Shown here: positions 8,305 to 16,626 of the stretch, piece by piece
Position numbering within the stretch: position 1 is the stretch's first letter
How the letters are laid out: the number at the start of each line of letters is the position of its first letter
Source of the DNA: Leptospira dzoumogneensis
GTDB taxonomy: Bacteria > Spirochaetota > Leptospiria > Leptospirales > Leptospiraceae
Direction of reading: 5' to 3'
Length of the DNA stretch: 64,000 bases
NCBI RefSeq assembly: GCF_004770895.1
Contig: NZ_RQHS01000018.1
Span: forward strand, 434,001-498,000
The notes under the pieces: generated by a model
Seen by the model: only the letters and a program-made list of their open reading frames with translations
What the model was told of the DNA's origin: nothing
Database searches by the model: none
Translations under genes and position numbers: made by a program

Positions 8305-9276
8305 ATGAAAAAAATCCTGATAACCGGTGGAGCCGGATATATTGGCTCCCATATGAATAAATATCTCCATAAATTAGGTGTGGAAACCGTTGTATTCGAC
8401 AATCTTTCCAACGGTCATGAGAAAGCGGTCAAGTGGGGAAAGTTTTTCAAAGGAGATCTATTAAACAAGGCGGACCTGGACCGTGTATTTTCAGAACACG
8501 AATTCGAAGCTGTTATTCATTTTGCAGCATTAGCATATGTGGGAGAATCAGTTACGGATCCCCAAAAATATTATATTAATAATGTGATGGGGACTCTCCA
8601 ACTTTTGGAAGCAATGAAAAATCATGGGGTCAAATACTTCATATTCTCTTCTACCTGTGCTACTTACGGAGCCGTTACGGAAGTCCCGATTTTGGAAACC
8701 ACTCCTCAAGATCCGATCAATCCTTATGGGCAGTCCAAACTGATGATCGAAAAAATTTTAGCGGATTATTCGCATGCGTACGAACTAAAGTTTGTGGCGC
8801 TTCGCTATTTTAACGCTTCCGGTTCCGATTTGGATATAGGAGAAGAGCATGATCCGGAAACACATCTTCTTCCTATAGTGATCGAAAAAGCATTAGGAAG
8901 AAGAGATTCACTTACAGTGAACGGAAATGATTATGATACCAATGACGGGACAGCTGTTAGAGATTATATCCATGTGATGGATTTAGCTCAGGCCCATCAC
9001 CTCGGACTGGAATATCTGAAAAAAGGAGGAGTTTCCGACTTCTTCAATTTAGGAACAGGACAAGGATTTTCTATTTTAGAAATTATTAAAACTGTGGAGA
9101 AGGTATCCGGAATTTCCATCCCGTACAAGATCGGTCCCAGAAGAGAAGGGGATCCTGCAAAGTTAATCGCAGACAATACAAAAGCCAAAAAGGTTTTAGG
9201 TTGGGATCCTAAATTTGCAAAGATAGAAGATATAGTTACCAGCGCCTGGGAATTTCACAAAAACCATTCTCATTAA
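8305..9276 (+). CDS. galE: UDP-glucose 4-epimerase
   Basis: A 323-residue short-chain dehydrogenase-fold enzyme that interconverts UDP-glucose and UDP-galactose (or the N-acetyl forms) with bound NAD+. The N-terminal nucleotide motif is ITGGAGYIGSHM. The catalytic elements are SSTCATYG (the Ser/Thr) and YGQSK (Tyr and Lys of YxxxK). LRYFNASGSD and RREGDPAKLIADNTKAKK are typical GalE segments. It probably supplies galactose for lipopolysaccharide. No other sugar-nucleotide gene is adjacent, so it seems to be a single unit. It starts at ATG 8305 and ends just before a hairpin shared with the convergent cytolysin-like gene. Confidence 0.94.
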   Translation: MKKILITGGAGYIGSHMNKYLHKLGVETVVFDNLSNGHEKAVKWGKFFKGDLLNKADLDRVFSEHEFEAVIHFAALAYVGESVTDPQKYYINNVMGTLQLLEAMKNHGVKYFIFSSTCATYGAVTEVPILETTPQDPINPYGQSKLMIEKILADYSHAYELKFVALRYFNASGSDLDIGEEHDPETHLLPIVIEKALGRRDSLTVNGNDYDTNDGTAVRDYIHVMDLAQAHHLGLEYLKKGGVSDFFNLGTGQGFSILEIIKTVEKVSGISIPYKIGPRREGDPAKLIADNTKAKKVLGWDPKFAKIEDIVTSAWEFHKNHSH

Positions 9277-9312
9277 AAGAAAAGGCTTCTTCCCTGATCA
9301 GAGAAGAAGCCT
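9276..9312 (-). terminator. Rho-independent terminator of the cytolysin-like gene
   Basis: Ten-bp perfect stem: AGGCTTCTTC (9283-9292) and its complement at 9303-9312, loop CCTGATCAGA. Read on the minus strand it is followed by TTTTCTTTT, so it terminates the minus-strand gene. On the plus strand no T run follows, so for galE it would be weaker. Confidence 0.7.
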
Positions 9313-9332
9313 GAAAGATCGGTTAATAGTGA

Positions 9333-10985
9333 TTACATTTCTGCAGTTTCGTTCTCTTCTATAATGGACCAAGCTCCGGTAATCTTATTCAATTTATATT
9401 TATAAGTTAGCTGCTTCCCACAGGTACTTATACTTCTGCTTAGATTACGTGTCCTTAATACGGTTCCATTCAATTTCAGTTCAAGATCCAGAGCGGTTCC
9501 GAAACAATTCGAGTTATACAATTCTACTGTGAATTCATGCTCTGAACCGACGCTCATTGCATTGTTCAGATTGATTTCAGGTCCTGTATAAACGTCCGCT
9601 TCCGGGTTTGTAGAAAAGAACTCTTGTCCATCCATTAAGAAACGGACCTTATCATCCACTTTTCCAAGTTTTGCAGTGAATACTTGAGGATTTTCGGAGT
9701 AAGTAGCCTCACAATCTCTTTGGTCATACACTGTGGTATAGCTCATCTTAGCAACGGATCTGTCTTTTAGATAGTTTAAAGTATAAGCGATCGGAACTCC
9801 AGGGTTCGCTGCTGAATAATTTGCAGCTTCCGGGTTCGCTAAAAAATTGCGGATTGCTTGGTACATACTTCCCGGAGTAGCGGAATCAGCAGCACTGATC
9901 GGTGCCAGAGCTAAACCTGCATTTCCACCTCTTACAAAATAAGCGATCCTGGTCCTGTCTAAGACCTGTTCATGAGTTACGGAAACTTCTCCGCCGATTG
10001 GAGGAACAGGAGAAACCGCGGAAAGAATTCCAGGATCCCAAGCAACTTCCAATGCAGTTTTAACCTGAAGTGCAGTATATTCCGATTCCAATAGGAAATA
10101 GACTGCTCTTCCGTAAGATACTTTAGAAACATATAATGGAGGATTATTTGCCTCGATCTGTCCTTCCGGATCTTGGAAATTAGCTCCATCCCTGAAAACC
10201 GAAGTGGAAAGTGTAGGATCTTCGAAATTTACATCGTAGAACTTCTGGGTGAACTTCATCAAAATATAGTTCTTTTTGCCCAGATTGTCTATTCCGAGGC
10301 TAACCTTTAAGCCGACATCGGAGAAACGAGCATCCAATCCAAGATTGAATAGAAGATGATTTTCGTTATAAACTTGTTCAACGCTGAAGGAAGCGTCTGC
10401 TGCAGTTCCTATAACATCTGTAGATAAAATGTCTTGGATCCCTTGTTGGATATTAGATGCGCTAACCTGAGGTAATTCCTTAGAGTAGATTGCGTTCGGA
10501 GAAAGTTTCAGACCTGTTAGGAAAATTTTACCGCCTGATCTTGGGATAGTAACCGGAGTATAACCTCCTGCTTCCAAAAACTTACCTTGTAATAAGGCTC
10601 CTGGATAGATTACTTCCGAGCCTTGGTTCAAAATTGCTCTGTCTACGAGACTTCTTACCTCGGAAGCTCCCCACTTAGCAGTGGTACAAGAATAATGGCC
10701 TGTTTTAGAATCCGGGACGGGAATACCCGCTGGAAAAGGAGTGATCGCTTCTTTACTGTAAGAAGAAAGGGCCTTTCCGTAAGAAGGTTCCGTATATAAT
10801 TCGCCAGCGCCAGAGATCTTAAGCGCTCCCGGACCTGTTTCTTCTACTTGTTTAGAAGAGCCTGAGCCTGCTAAAAATCCTAATAAACCGCTTAAGTTGG
10901 ATTGATTTGGGGAACAACTCGCTAAGTATCCGGCGGTTAAAGCCACGGCTACTGAAGGTTTGATCCAATTTTTCACTATCTTCAT
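9333..10985 (-). CDS. Cholesterol-dependent-cytolysin-like lipoprotein (thiol-activated cytolysin family)
   Basis: Residue numbers below count from a TTG at 11015; I prefer the ATG ten codons later, which begins a clean lipoprotein signal ending GYLASC (Cys34). The body matches domains 1-3 of cholesterol-dependent cytolysins. EVIYPGALLQG (134-144) corresponds to the family's TYPGAL segment. PPLYVSKVSYGRAVYFLLES (292-311) matches the PPL-VS-V-YGR-Y core. YFVRGGNAG (359-367) contains the conserved Gly-Gly pair that bends the core sheet. PGVPIAYTLNYLKDRSVA (405-422) matches P-Y-PISYT-FLKDNSVA. The last 125 residues, where domain 4 should be, lack the Trp-rich undecapeptide (ECTGLAWEWWR in classical toxins). 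The protein is therefore likely a pore-forming CDC-like protein with a different membrane target, displayed as a lipoprotein. It appears monocistronic with its own terminator. Confidence 0.88.
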   Translation of the reverse strand: MKIVKNWIKPSVAVALTAGYLASCSPNQSNLSGLLGFLAGSGSSKQVEETGPGALKISGAGELYTEPSYGKALSSYSKEAITPFPAGIPVPDSKTGHYSCTTAKWGASEVRSLVDRAILNQGSEVIYPGALLQGKFLEAGGYTPVTIPRSGGKIFLTGLKLSPNAIYSKELPQVSASNIQQGIQDILSTDVIGTAADASFSVEQVYNENHLLFNLGLDARFSDVGLKVSLGIDNLGKKNYILMKFTQKFYDVNFEDPTLSTSVFRDGANFQDPEGQIEANNPPLYVSKVSYGRAVYFLLESEYTALQVKTALEVAWDPGILSAVSPVPPIGGEVSVTHEQVLDRTRIAYFVRGGNAGLALAPISAADSATPGSMYQAIRNFLANPEAANYSAANPGVPIAYTLNYLKDRSVAKMSYTTVYDQRDCEATYSENPQVFTAKLGKVDDKVRFLMDGQEFFSTNPEADVYTGPEINLNNAMSVGSEHEFTVELYNSNCFGTALDLELKLNGTVLRTRNLSRSISTCGKQLTYKYKLNKITGAWSIIEENETAEM

Positions 10986-11301
10986 TCTTTCAAAATACCT
11001 TGTTTTATATTTCAAACACCTATAAATTATCTGCCCAAATTATTGTAGCAAGCGCTAAAATAAAATCATGAGATTTTTATTTATTATTAAATTATAATAT
11101 ATAAGAAGAATGAAAAATGAAATGTAAGTCTTCTTACTATAAAGTAAGGGGAGGTGTAAAATATAAGCAGGATCTAAGCGCTTATTTTTGGAGTGATTTT
11201 AGGGAGAAATTTTAAAGAGAAGAAGAGCGGGGAAGGAAGAAGGTTAACTGCCAGCGGACCTTCTTCCTGAAAAACAGATAAAGAAAGTCCGCGATGGTAT
11301 A
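10986..11301. other. Intergenic region upstream of the cytolysin-like gene
   Basis: No gene was found in these 316 bp. It is A/T-rich near the cytolysin start. A TACAAT -10-like hexamer (minus strand, 11042-11047) lies next to an AGCGCT palindrome at 11050-11056, and a second TAAGCGCTTA palindrome lies near 11175-11184. A 10-bp inverted repeat (11235-11244 and 11258-11267) sits just after the fbp stop and may help to end its transcript, though no T run follows. Confidence 0.4.
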
Positions 11302-12324
11302 TTAATTTTTTATAAAGGTTAAGAAATGTTCCACTTCTTTTTTAGAGCCGACTACGAATGTGGTCCTTTCGTGAAGTTCTTCCGGTTCCAGATCTAGGAT
11401 CCTTTTGCCTTCTACAGTTACCGCCATTCCACCTGCTTGCTCAGCAATCAGCGCCATAGGTGCAACTTCGTATAAAAGTCTGAGTTTACCCTTAGGATAT
11501 TTAGAAGATTTAGTATCGTTCGGGTACAGGAAGATCCCTCCTTTCAAAAGGTTTCTATGGAAGTCCGCTACAAGAGAACCGATATAACGCAGGGATTGAG
11601 GTTTACGTCCACCTTCGATTGACTTGATGTTTCTGATATAATTCTTAACTTCATCCGACCAATAATCGTAGTTTCCCTCGTTGATGGAATAGATCCCGCC
11701 TGATTCCGGCATTTTCATTTCCGGGTGAGAAAGTATAAATTCCCCGCAAGATGGATCTAATGTAAAACCGGAGACTCCTTTTCCGACACAAAGAACAAGC
11801 ATGGTAGAAGATCCGTAAACGATATATCCTGCAGCTCTTTGTTTGGATCCTTTTTGCAAAAGATCTTCTTTGGTTCCAGGAGTTCCTTGAGGAGAAGTTC
11901 TCAAATGGACCGAAAAAATAGTGCCTATAGAAACGTTTGCATCAATATTAGAAGAACCGTCCAAAGGATCTATCGCGATCGTATATTTTCCGATCTTGTA
12001 TCCGGTTGGGATCGTGATAATGTCTTCCTGCTCTTCGCTTCCCATCACACATAAGTGTCCGCAGCGGGTAAGTGTATGAGTAAAAATCTTGTCCGCGTAT
12101 TCGTCCAGTTTCATGACTGTTTCGCCTTGGACGTTAGTTTGGTCCGTTGCACCTAAGATGTTTTCTAAAAGACCTGCTTTTCTTACTTCTCTAGAAACAA
12201 CTTTAGCGGCGTATACGAGATGGCTCATGAGTGCGGTAAAATCCCCCGTTGCTTGGGGAAGTTTGAGTTGTTCCTCGATCAAATATTGGGAAAGACTCAT
12301 TAATTGGGTAGGGTGAGCGCTCAC
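11302..12324 (-). CDS. fbp: Fructose-1,6-bisphosphatase class I
   Basis: This 340-residue enzyme of gluconeogenesis hydrolyses fructose 1,6-bisphosphate to fructose 6-phosphate in the cytoplasm. Metal and substrate motifs are in order: GSEEQED (Glu ligands), AIDPLDGSSNIDANVSIGTIF (the D-P-L-D-G-S-S-N core), and LRYIGSLVADFHRNLLKGGIF for phosphate binding. LRLLYEVAPMALIAEQAGG is the C-terminal signature with its Glu ligand. The start is a GTG at 12324; it is supported by an AAAGGAG box 8 nt upstream. Leptospires do not ferment sugars and grow on fatty acids, so gluconeogenesis is essential for them. It is divergent from the next gene. Confidence 0.95.
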   Translation of the reverse strand: MSAHPTQLMSLSQYLIEEQLKLPQATGDFTALMSHLVYAAKVVSREVRKAGLLENILGATDQTNVQGETVMKLDEYADKIFTHTLTRCGHLCVMGSEEQEDIITIPTGYKIGKYTIAIDPLDGSSNIDANVSIGTIFSVHLRTSPQGTPGTKEDLLQKGSKQRAAGYIVYGSSTMLVLCVGKGVSGFTLDPSCGEFILSHPEMKMPESGGIYSINEGNYDYWSDEVKNYIRNIKSIEGGRKPQSLRYIGSLVADFHRNLLKGGIFLYPNDTKSSKYPKGKLRLLYEVAPMALIAEQAGGMAVTVEGKRILDLEPEELHERTTFVVGSKKEVEHFLTFIKN

Positions 12325-12497
12325 AGCGGTTTCTCCTTTTTGCTTTTTAGCTCTACCGGATATAAAATCGCTCCTGGGCAGGTTGACAAGCCTGATTTCT
12401 GAGATCCTTTAATGCAAGGCTTCTACCTTTTGTAGCGATTTTATCCATAAATGAAGTTTTCTTTCTGATGAAAAAGTTAGGCTTTTAGAGGGTCCCT

Positions 12498-12941
12498 ATG
12501 TCGATATTTTTAAAAGAGATGGAAACAGCGAATCAGAAGCAGCCTATCCCGGATGTGTTCGAAGAATTTACGAACCAATTCTTACGTGATGTTAAAAATT
12601 CACTCAGCACTGAAATGGTTCTGACCCATTTTTATTTTCAGGATCTTTCCCAATATTTCAAATTATTGGGAGAACAAAAATCGGGCGAAATTTTAGAAGA
12701 ATTAAAATCAGTGATTCAGGCCCATCTTCGTCCGTACGATAAATTGTACGTTTTAAATTCCAGATCCTTCTTAACTTTTTGTCCCGATTGTAGATTGGAT
12801 ATTGTAAAAAGCAGATTCGACGAAGTTATCTTTCAAGTAAATCATCTGATCATTGACTACGAGATCCGTTTTTTAGAGATCACAGAACCTCTGGATTCCT
12901 TCCAACCTGTTTACGAAAAACTACTAAAAGCACATTTCTAA
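12498..12941 (+). CDS. Unknown protein with degenerate GGDEF-like domain
   Basis: A 147-residue soluble protein preceded by an AGAGGG ribosome site. The middle, VLTHFYFQDLSQYFKLLGEQ followed by a helix and then LRPYDKLYVLNSRSFLTFCP (about residues 76-95), lines up with the GGDEF domain pattern in which R-P-x-D-x-x-x-R-x-G-G-D-E-F-x-x-x-x-P marks the catalytic turn. Here the GGDEF residues read NSRSF, so it cannot make cyclic di-GMP; it could bind nucleotides or act in regulation. This relation is an inference from the pattern only. It stands alone, divergent from fbp and followed by the palindromic repeat. Confidence 0.6.
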   Translation: MSIFLKEMETANQKQPIPDVFEEFTNQFLRDVKNSLSTEMVLTHFYFQDLSQYFKLLGEQKSGEILEELKSVIQAHLRPYDKLYVLNSRSFLTFCPDCRLDIVKSRFDEVIFQVNHLIIDYEIRFLEITEPLDSFQPVYEKLLKAHF

Positions 12942-12952
12942 TTACATTAGCT

Positions 12953-13024
12953 CTCTGCGGCTCGGCGTCTCTGCGTGCCAATTCTATTAATTTTTTCTCA
13001 CGCAGAGGCGCTAAGGACGCAGAG
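12953..13024. repeat. GC-rich palindromic intergenic repeat, copy 1
   Basis: Imperfect inverted repeat of about 25 bp arms. The left arm (12953-12977) starts CTCTGCGGCTCGGCG and ends CTCTGCGTG; the right arm (12999-13024) is CACGCAGAGGCGC through GACGCAGAG. A 21-nt A/T-rich loop separates them. The CGCAGAG/CTCTGCG words recur in a second copy at 18427-18502. It lies outside genes, so it looks like a dispersed REP- or MITE-like element. Confidence 0.7.
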
Positions 13025-13170
13025 GAAGTACTATTCGCCTGTGTACCTTCTTCTTTTTTTATCCCTAATTCTCTACGCACTCCGTGCGAAAATAAATTAA
13101 ATCTCTCCTAAAAAACTATATCGAGAAAATGAACGGTTGTACCGTAAATTAAAACGTATTGGGGGAGAAG

Positions 13171-13386
13171 ATGAAAGATAGAGCGAAACAATTTAAGGCA
13201 ACCTTGGAACGTTATATCAATTACCGTGGAATAGATATCATCCTCACTCTAAAAGACGGAACCGTGATCGAGCTGGACAAAAATAGAAAAATGAACGGTG
13301 ACGTAGTGATCAAAAACGGAGACTTCGGAATAGAAGCAGAAATCGAAATTTCTTCCATCCAAAAAGCGGATTTTTTTGCTGCTTAA
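13171..13386 (+). CDS. Small protein of unknown function
   Basis: A 71-residue acidic/basic mixed protein, MKDRAKQFKATLERYINYRG at the start, then strands DIILTLKDGTVIELDKN and GDVVIKNGDFGIEAEIEI. It looks like a helix followed by a small beta barrel or hairpin set. I chose ATG 13171 because GGGGGAG stands directly before it; a TTG at 13159 would lie upstream of that ribosome site. No signal peptide and no membrane segment. I do not recognise the family. Confidence 0.6.
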   Translation: MKDRAKQFKATLERYINYRGIDIILTLKDGTVIELDKNRKMNGDVVIKNGDFGIEAEIEISSIQKADFFAA

Positions 13387-13453
13387 ACCGATCTTTAGTT
13401 CTTGTCCGGCCTAATTTTTTAGATTACAATTCTTCCCCGCGAGCGGAGGAATT

Positions 13454-13918
13454 ATGGAAGCAATAGGATTGATCTTTGTGGCCGGTTTTGTCGGAACCAT
13501 TTGTATGTCCCTTTCCATGTGGTCCATTCATTACGCAGGATCCGTAAATGCAGATATGATCCGAGCTGTAGGAAGTTTTTTCACAAAGGATATGAATAAG
13601 GCCCTGATCCCGGGGATAATCACTCATATTATAGTTGGGCTCCTATTTGCATTTCCCTATGCATTCCTGATCAGTCTGGCTCCTCATATTCTGATCGCTT
13701 CTATTGTAACCGGAGGCGCAGTAGGATTCTTCCATGGATACTTGGTAGGTTTCCTTTTAGTGGTACTAGTAGCCAGAAATCACCCCATGGAACAGTTTAG
13801 AGAAGCAGGGATCAGCGTAGCTGCTGCCCACGTTTTCGGGCATTTGATTTACGGAGTAGGACTTGGGGTCATACTTGGTTTGTATGGGTATAATTGGACC
13901 TCCATTTTGGCCATATAA
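13454..13918 (+). CDS. Inner-membrane protein of unknown function
   Basis: A 154-residue protein with four predicted membrane helices (about residues 3-22, 50-72, 77-101 and 118-145), rich in Gly and His: SIHYAG, ITHII, FFHGYLVGF, AAHVFGHLIYGVGLG. A GGAGG box lies 5 nt before the ATG. The repeated H-x-x-x-G spacing in the last helix suggests helix packing or a metal or haem role, but no family is recognised. It stands just upstream of the rpsU operon, separated by about 200 bp, and may be expressed on its own. Confidence 0.65.
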   Translation: MEAIGLIFVAGFVGTICMSLSMWSIHYAGSVNADMIRAVGSFFTKDMNKALIPGIITHIIVGLLFAFPYAFLISLAPHILIASIVTGGAVGFFHGYLVGFLLVVLVARNHPMEQFREAGISVAAAHVFGHLIYGVGLGVILGLYGYNWTSILAI

Positions 13919-13969
13919 GGTCATTTTGAGGTTTTCAAGGTTTTGAGACAGAAAACCGGCCAAATGGCC

Positions 13970-13998
13970 TTGACTTCCCACCCGGTCAACAGAAATTA
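13970..13998 (+). promoter_or_regulatory. Candidate sigma-70 promoter of the rpsU-dnaG-rpoD operon
   Basis: TTGACT at 13970-13975 is a good -35 hexamer. With a 17-nt spacer the -10 would be AAATTA (13993-13998), which is weak; ATTAGT two bases on is an alternative. It lies about 120 bp before rpsU, just after a short GGCC-AAAT-GGCC hairpin that may end the upstream transcript. Confidence 0.35.
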
Positions 13999-14115
13999 GT
14001 AAATACGGGGTACTTTGTCCCCAGACTCCGGACTCTGTTATTTTCAGTGGTCGGTATCGTTTTACGATATTGTTTATCCGGTCCTAAAACAATCCAAACA
14101 GGAGAACTCCACCGA

Positions 14116-14325
14116 ATGGTAGGAATCATTGTAAAGGAAGGCGAGTCCATCGAATCCGCTCTCAAACGTTTTAAGAGAGATTGCGCTAACGCCGGAATCA
14201 TGAGCGAGATCAAAAGACGTGAATTCTACGAAAAGCCTAGCATCAAAAAGAAAAAGGCTTTAGAATCCGCGAAACGCAAACTAGAAAAGAAAAAACGTCT
14301 CTTCTCCCGTAAAGACCGCGGTTAA
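14116..14325 (+). CDS. rpsU: 30S ribosomal protein S21
   Basis: A 69-residue basic protein of the small ribosomal subunit. MVGIIVKEGESIESALKRFK is the classical S21 start, followed by RRREFYEKPS-type sequence (KRREFYEKPSIKKKKA) and a Lys/Arg-rich tail. I chose the ATG at 14116, preceded by AGGAG, over a longer frame from 14047 that adds 23 unrelated residues. It is the first gene of the macromolecular-synthesis operon that links translation (S21), replication priming (DnaG) and transcription (RpoD). Confidence 0.95.
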   Translation: MVGIIVKEGESIESALKRFKRDCANAGIMSEIKRREFYEKPSIKKKKALESAKRKLEKKKRLFSRKDRG

Positions 14326-14363
14326 TTCCCGGTCTTAGGTTCCTAAGAGATAGGGGAACGGGC

Positions 14364-14813
14364 ATGTCCCTGCAATTAAAAATTAATACCGACCTGAAAG
14401 AGGCCATGAAAGCAAAACAGGAGCCTCTTCTCTCCACCTTACGCCTACTCAAGGCTGATATTCAATACGAGCTTACGAAAAACGGAGCCCAAGAATTAAG
14501 CGATGAACAAGTCATCGCTTTGATCAAACGTGGTTACGTAAAACGTACGGATGCGATCCAGATGTACGAAAAAGCAAATCGTAATGATCTCGCGGATAAG
14601 GAAAAGGGTGAGGCTGAAGTCTTAAAATCATATCTTCCACCTGATGTGCCCGAGGACCAAATCATCGCCGCCGTAGAAAAATTCGTTATAGAACTCGGAG
14701 CTTCCGGACCCAAAGACATAGGAAAGGTTATGGGAAAAGTTATGGCTGAGTTTAAAGGCGCGAACATAGACGGATCAAAGGTTTCTGCGATCGTAAAATC
14801 TAAACTTTCCTAA
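14364..14813 (+). CDS. GatB/YqeY domain protein
   Basis: A 149-residue YqeY-like protein: N-terminal helical part with LRLLKADIQYELTK and LIKRGYVKRTDAIQMYEKANR, then the tail domain with EVLKSYLPPDVPEDQI and GPKDIGKVMGKVMAEFKGANIDG. The tail resembles the tRNA-binding C-terminus of GatB and suggests a role with aminoacyl-tRNA, but the cellular function is not known. It is commonly found between rpsU and dnaG in bacteria, as here, 38 bp after rpsU and 11 bp before dnaG. Confidence 0.92.
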   Translation: MSLQLKINTDLKEAMKAKQEPLLSTLRLLKADIQYELTKNGAQELSDEQVIALIKRGYVKRTDAIQMYEKANRNDLADKEKGEAEVLKSYLPPDVPEDQIIAAVEKFVIELGASGPKDIGKVMGKVMAEFKGANIDGSKVSAIVKSKLS

Positions 14814-14824
14814 GCGGGTATACC

Positions 14825-16615
14825 TTGCAGTTCCAAAGGGAATTTATCGACCGTGTTCGTAGGGAAGTTCCCATCGAAAGTTATATCAGTCGATTTGTAC
14901 CCTTACAAAAAAGAGGGAGAAACATGGTGGGTCTATGTCCATTCCACCAAGAAAAATCTCCTTCTTTCAACGTCTCAGTAGATAAACAATTCTATCATTG
15001 TTTTGGATGTAAGGCATCCGGAGATCTATTCCAATTCGTAATGAGTTACGAAAGAGTGGATTTCCAAAGAGCGAAAGAAATTCTTTCCGAGTATTCCGGA
15101 ATTCCGATCCAGGAAAAAGCAAAAGAAGAAGTAGAAAGAACTGAACTACTTTATAAAGTAAATAAGAAGGCTCTTTTATTCTTCCAAGAAAATCTGCGAG
15201 GACCACAAGGACTCGCTGCAAGAGATTATTTAAATTCTAGGGGTCTTGGAGAAGAGATCCAAAAATCTTTCCAACTCGGTTACGCTCCCGGCGGATTTAA
15301 TCATTTAACCGGAAAAGTTTTTAATACAAAAGAAGAGATCAAGGCCGCTTTAGAAGTGGGTCTCATCCGTGAATCCGAAAAAGGTAAAGAACCTTATGAT
15401 TTTTTCAGAGACAGGATCATGTTCCCTGTTTTCGATCTTTCCGGCAGAGTAATCGCATTTTCAGGAAGGATTTTAGGCCCGGGAAAAGAGTCTAAGTATG
15501 TGAACAGTCCTGCTTCTTCCATATTTGATAAAGGAAGAACGTTTTATCATCTTCATCAGGCAAAAGAATCCATCCAAAAGTCCAGGACCTCGATTTTAGT
15601 GGAGGGATATTTGGATGTGATCGGTCTCGTAGATAAGGGACTGGAAAACACGGTTGCATGTATGGGAACTGCTGTGACTGAAAATCATATCCGGACCATG
15701 AAGAAGTTCTCCGACAAATTCCTTCTGGTTTTGGACGGGGACTCTGCGGGTAGAAAGGGAGCGCTCCATGCGGCTGAACTTTGCCTGAAAGAAGGCCTGG
15801 ATTGTTTTGTTATATTATTACCGGAAGGTAAAGATCCTTTCGATCTTTCTAAGGAATTGAACCGCCAAGAATTGCATAAACTTTTGGAAAATCAGATCCC
15901 AGCTTCTTCCTTTGTGGTAGAAGAACTTTTAGATAAGGCTGACTCCCGAGCTCTTCCTGAAAAGAAAAGAAGGGCCCTGGATAATCTATACCAATTCCTG
16001 AAAGGGTTCAATCGGGACTCCGATAAGGAGTTTTTTTTAGGTCTAGGAGCAAGAAGGCTCGGGATCAGTATGGACGCAGTTTTACGAGATTATAAGGGCG
16101 GAGGAGCCAAGTTTGCCAATCCTAAGTCCGATAATAATAAGGATAAATCCGCCAAACGTGTATCAGGCCCGAATCCTGCCGAAAAATGCGAAAGAGAGAT
16201 CATTGCCTTACTCGTGAAGGCGAATCATTTATTCCGTTTTTCCGAAGAATTATCCGGGCTGGAATTCTTGGACTCTAAAAGTGCGTTTTTATGGGACTTT
16301 ATATATACGAGATACGCAAGCGAAGAAGAAGTTTCTCCCGCTTCCGTTATTTCTTCGGAGATCCCAAACGAATTTAAGGAATCCATAGCTCCTTTTCTGA
16401 TCTCGGAAGCGGATATGAGTCCTGAAGATTCCGTGAAGGTATTTAGAGGACTATTAAATCAACAGAAACTTTTCGTGATCGATAAGAGAATGGAAGAGTT
16501 GGATTCGGGTTCACCAATGGATGATCCCGAACATTTTACAAAACTGGCATATTATAAGACCGAGAAAGCAAAATTATTGGAATTTATCCGTAATGAGAAT
16601 TCGGGCGTAAGATAG
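14825..16615 (+). CDS. dnaG: DNA primase
   Basis: A 596-residue primase that makes RNA primers at the replication fork. The N-terminal zinc ribbon is [13 protein letters not shown] plus [18 protein letters not shown] (Cys-His-Cys-Cys ligands, about residues 38-64). The TOPRIM catalytic core carries [11 protein letters not shown] (the Glu of motif 4) and [13 protein letters not shown] (D-x-D of motif 5). The C-terminal 150 residues are the poorly conserved DnaB-binding region. The start is a TTG at 14825, 11 bp after yqeY; homologous sequence begins directly at [18 protein letters not shown], so no later start fits. Confidence 0.96.
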   Translation: MQFQREFIDRVRREVPIESYISRFVPLQKRGRNMVGLCPFHQEKSPSFNVSVDKQFYHCFGCKASGDLFQFVMSYERVDFQRAKEILSEYSGIPIQEKAKEEVERTELLYKVNKKALLFFQENLRGPQGLAARDYLNSRGLGEEIQKSFQLGYAPGGFNHLTGKVFNTKEEIKAALEVGLIRESEKGKEPYDFFRDRIMFPVFDLSGRVIAFSGRILGPGKESKYVNSPASSIFDKGRTFYHLHQAKESIQKSRTSILVEGYLDVIGLVDKGLENTVACMGTAVTENHIRTMKKFSDKFLLVLDGDSAGRKGALHAAELCLKEGLDCFVILLPEGKDPFDLSKELNRQELHKLLENQIPASSFVVEELLDKADSRALPEKKRRALDNLYQFLKGFNRDSDKEFFLGLGARRLGISMDAVLRDYKGGGAKFANPKSDNNKDKSAKRVSGPNPAEKCEREIIALLVKANHLFRFSEELSGLEFLDSKSAFLWDFIYTRYASEEEVSPASVISSEIPNEFKESIAPFLISEADMSPEDSVKVFRGLLNQQKLFVIDKRMEELDSGSPMDDPEHFTKLAYYKTEKAKLLEFIRNENSGVR

Positions 16616-16626
16616 GGGACCGCAGA

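Noticed and set aside
12942..13158. Possible small RNA gene between two small proteins
   Set aside because: The structure is explained by the palindromic repeat; no separate promoter and terminator pair was seen.
15967..16615. Variable C-terminal part of dnaG as a possible frameshift
   Set aside because: The frame is continuous and low conservation is normal in this DnaB-binding region.
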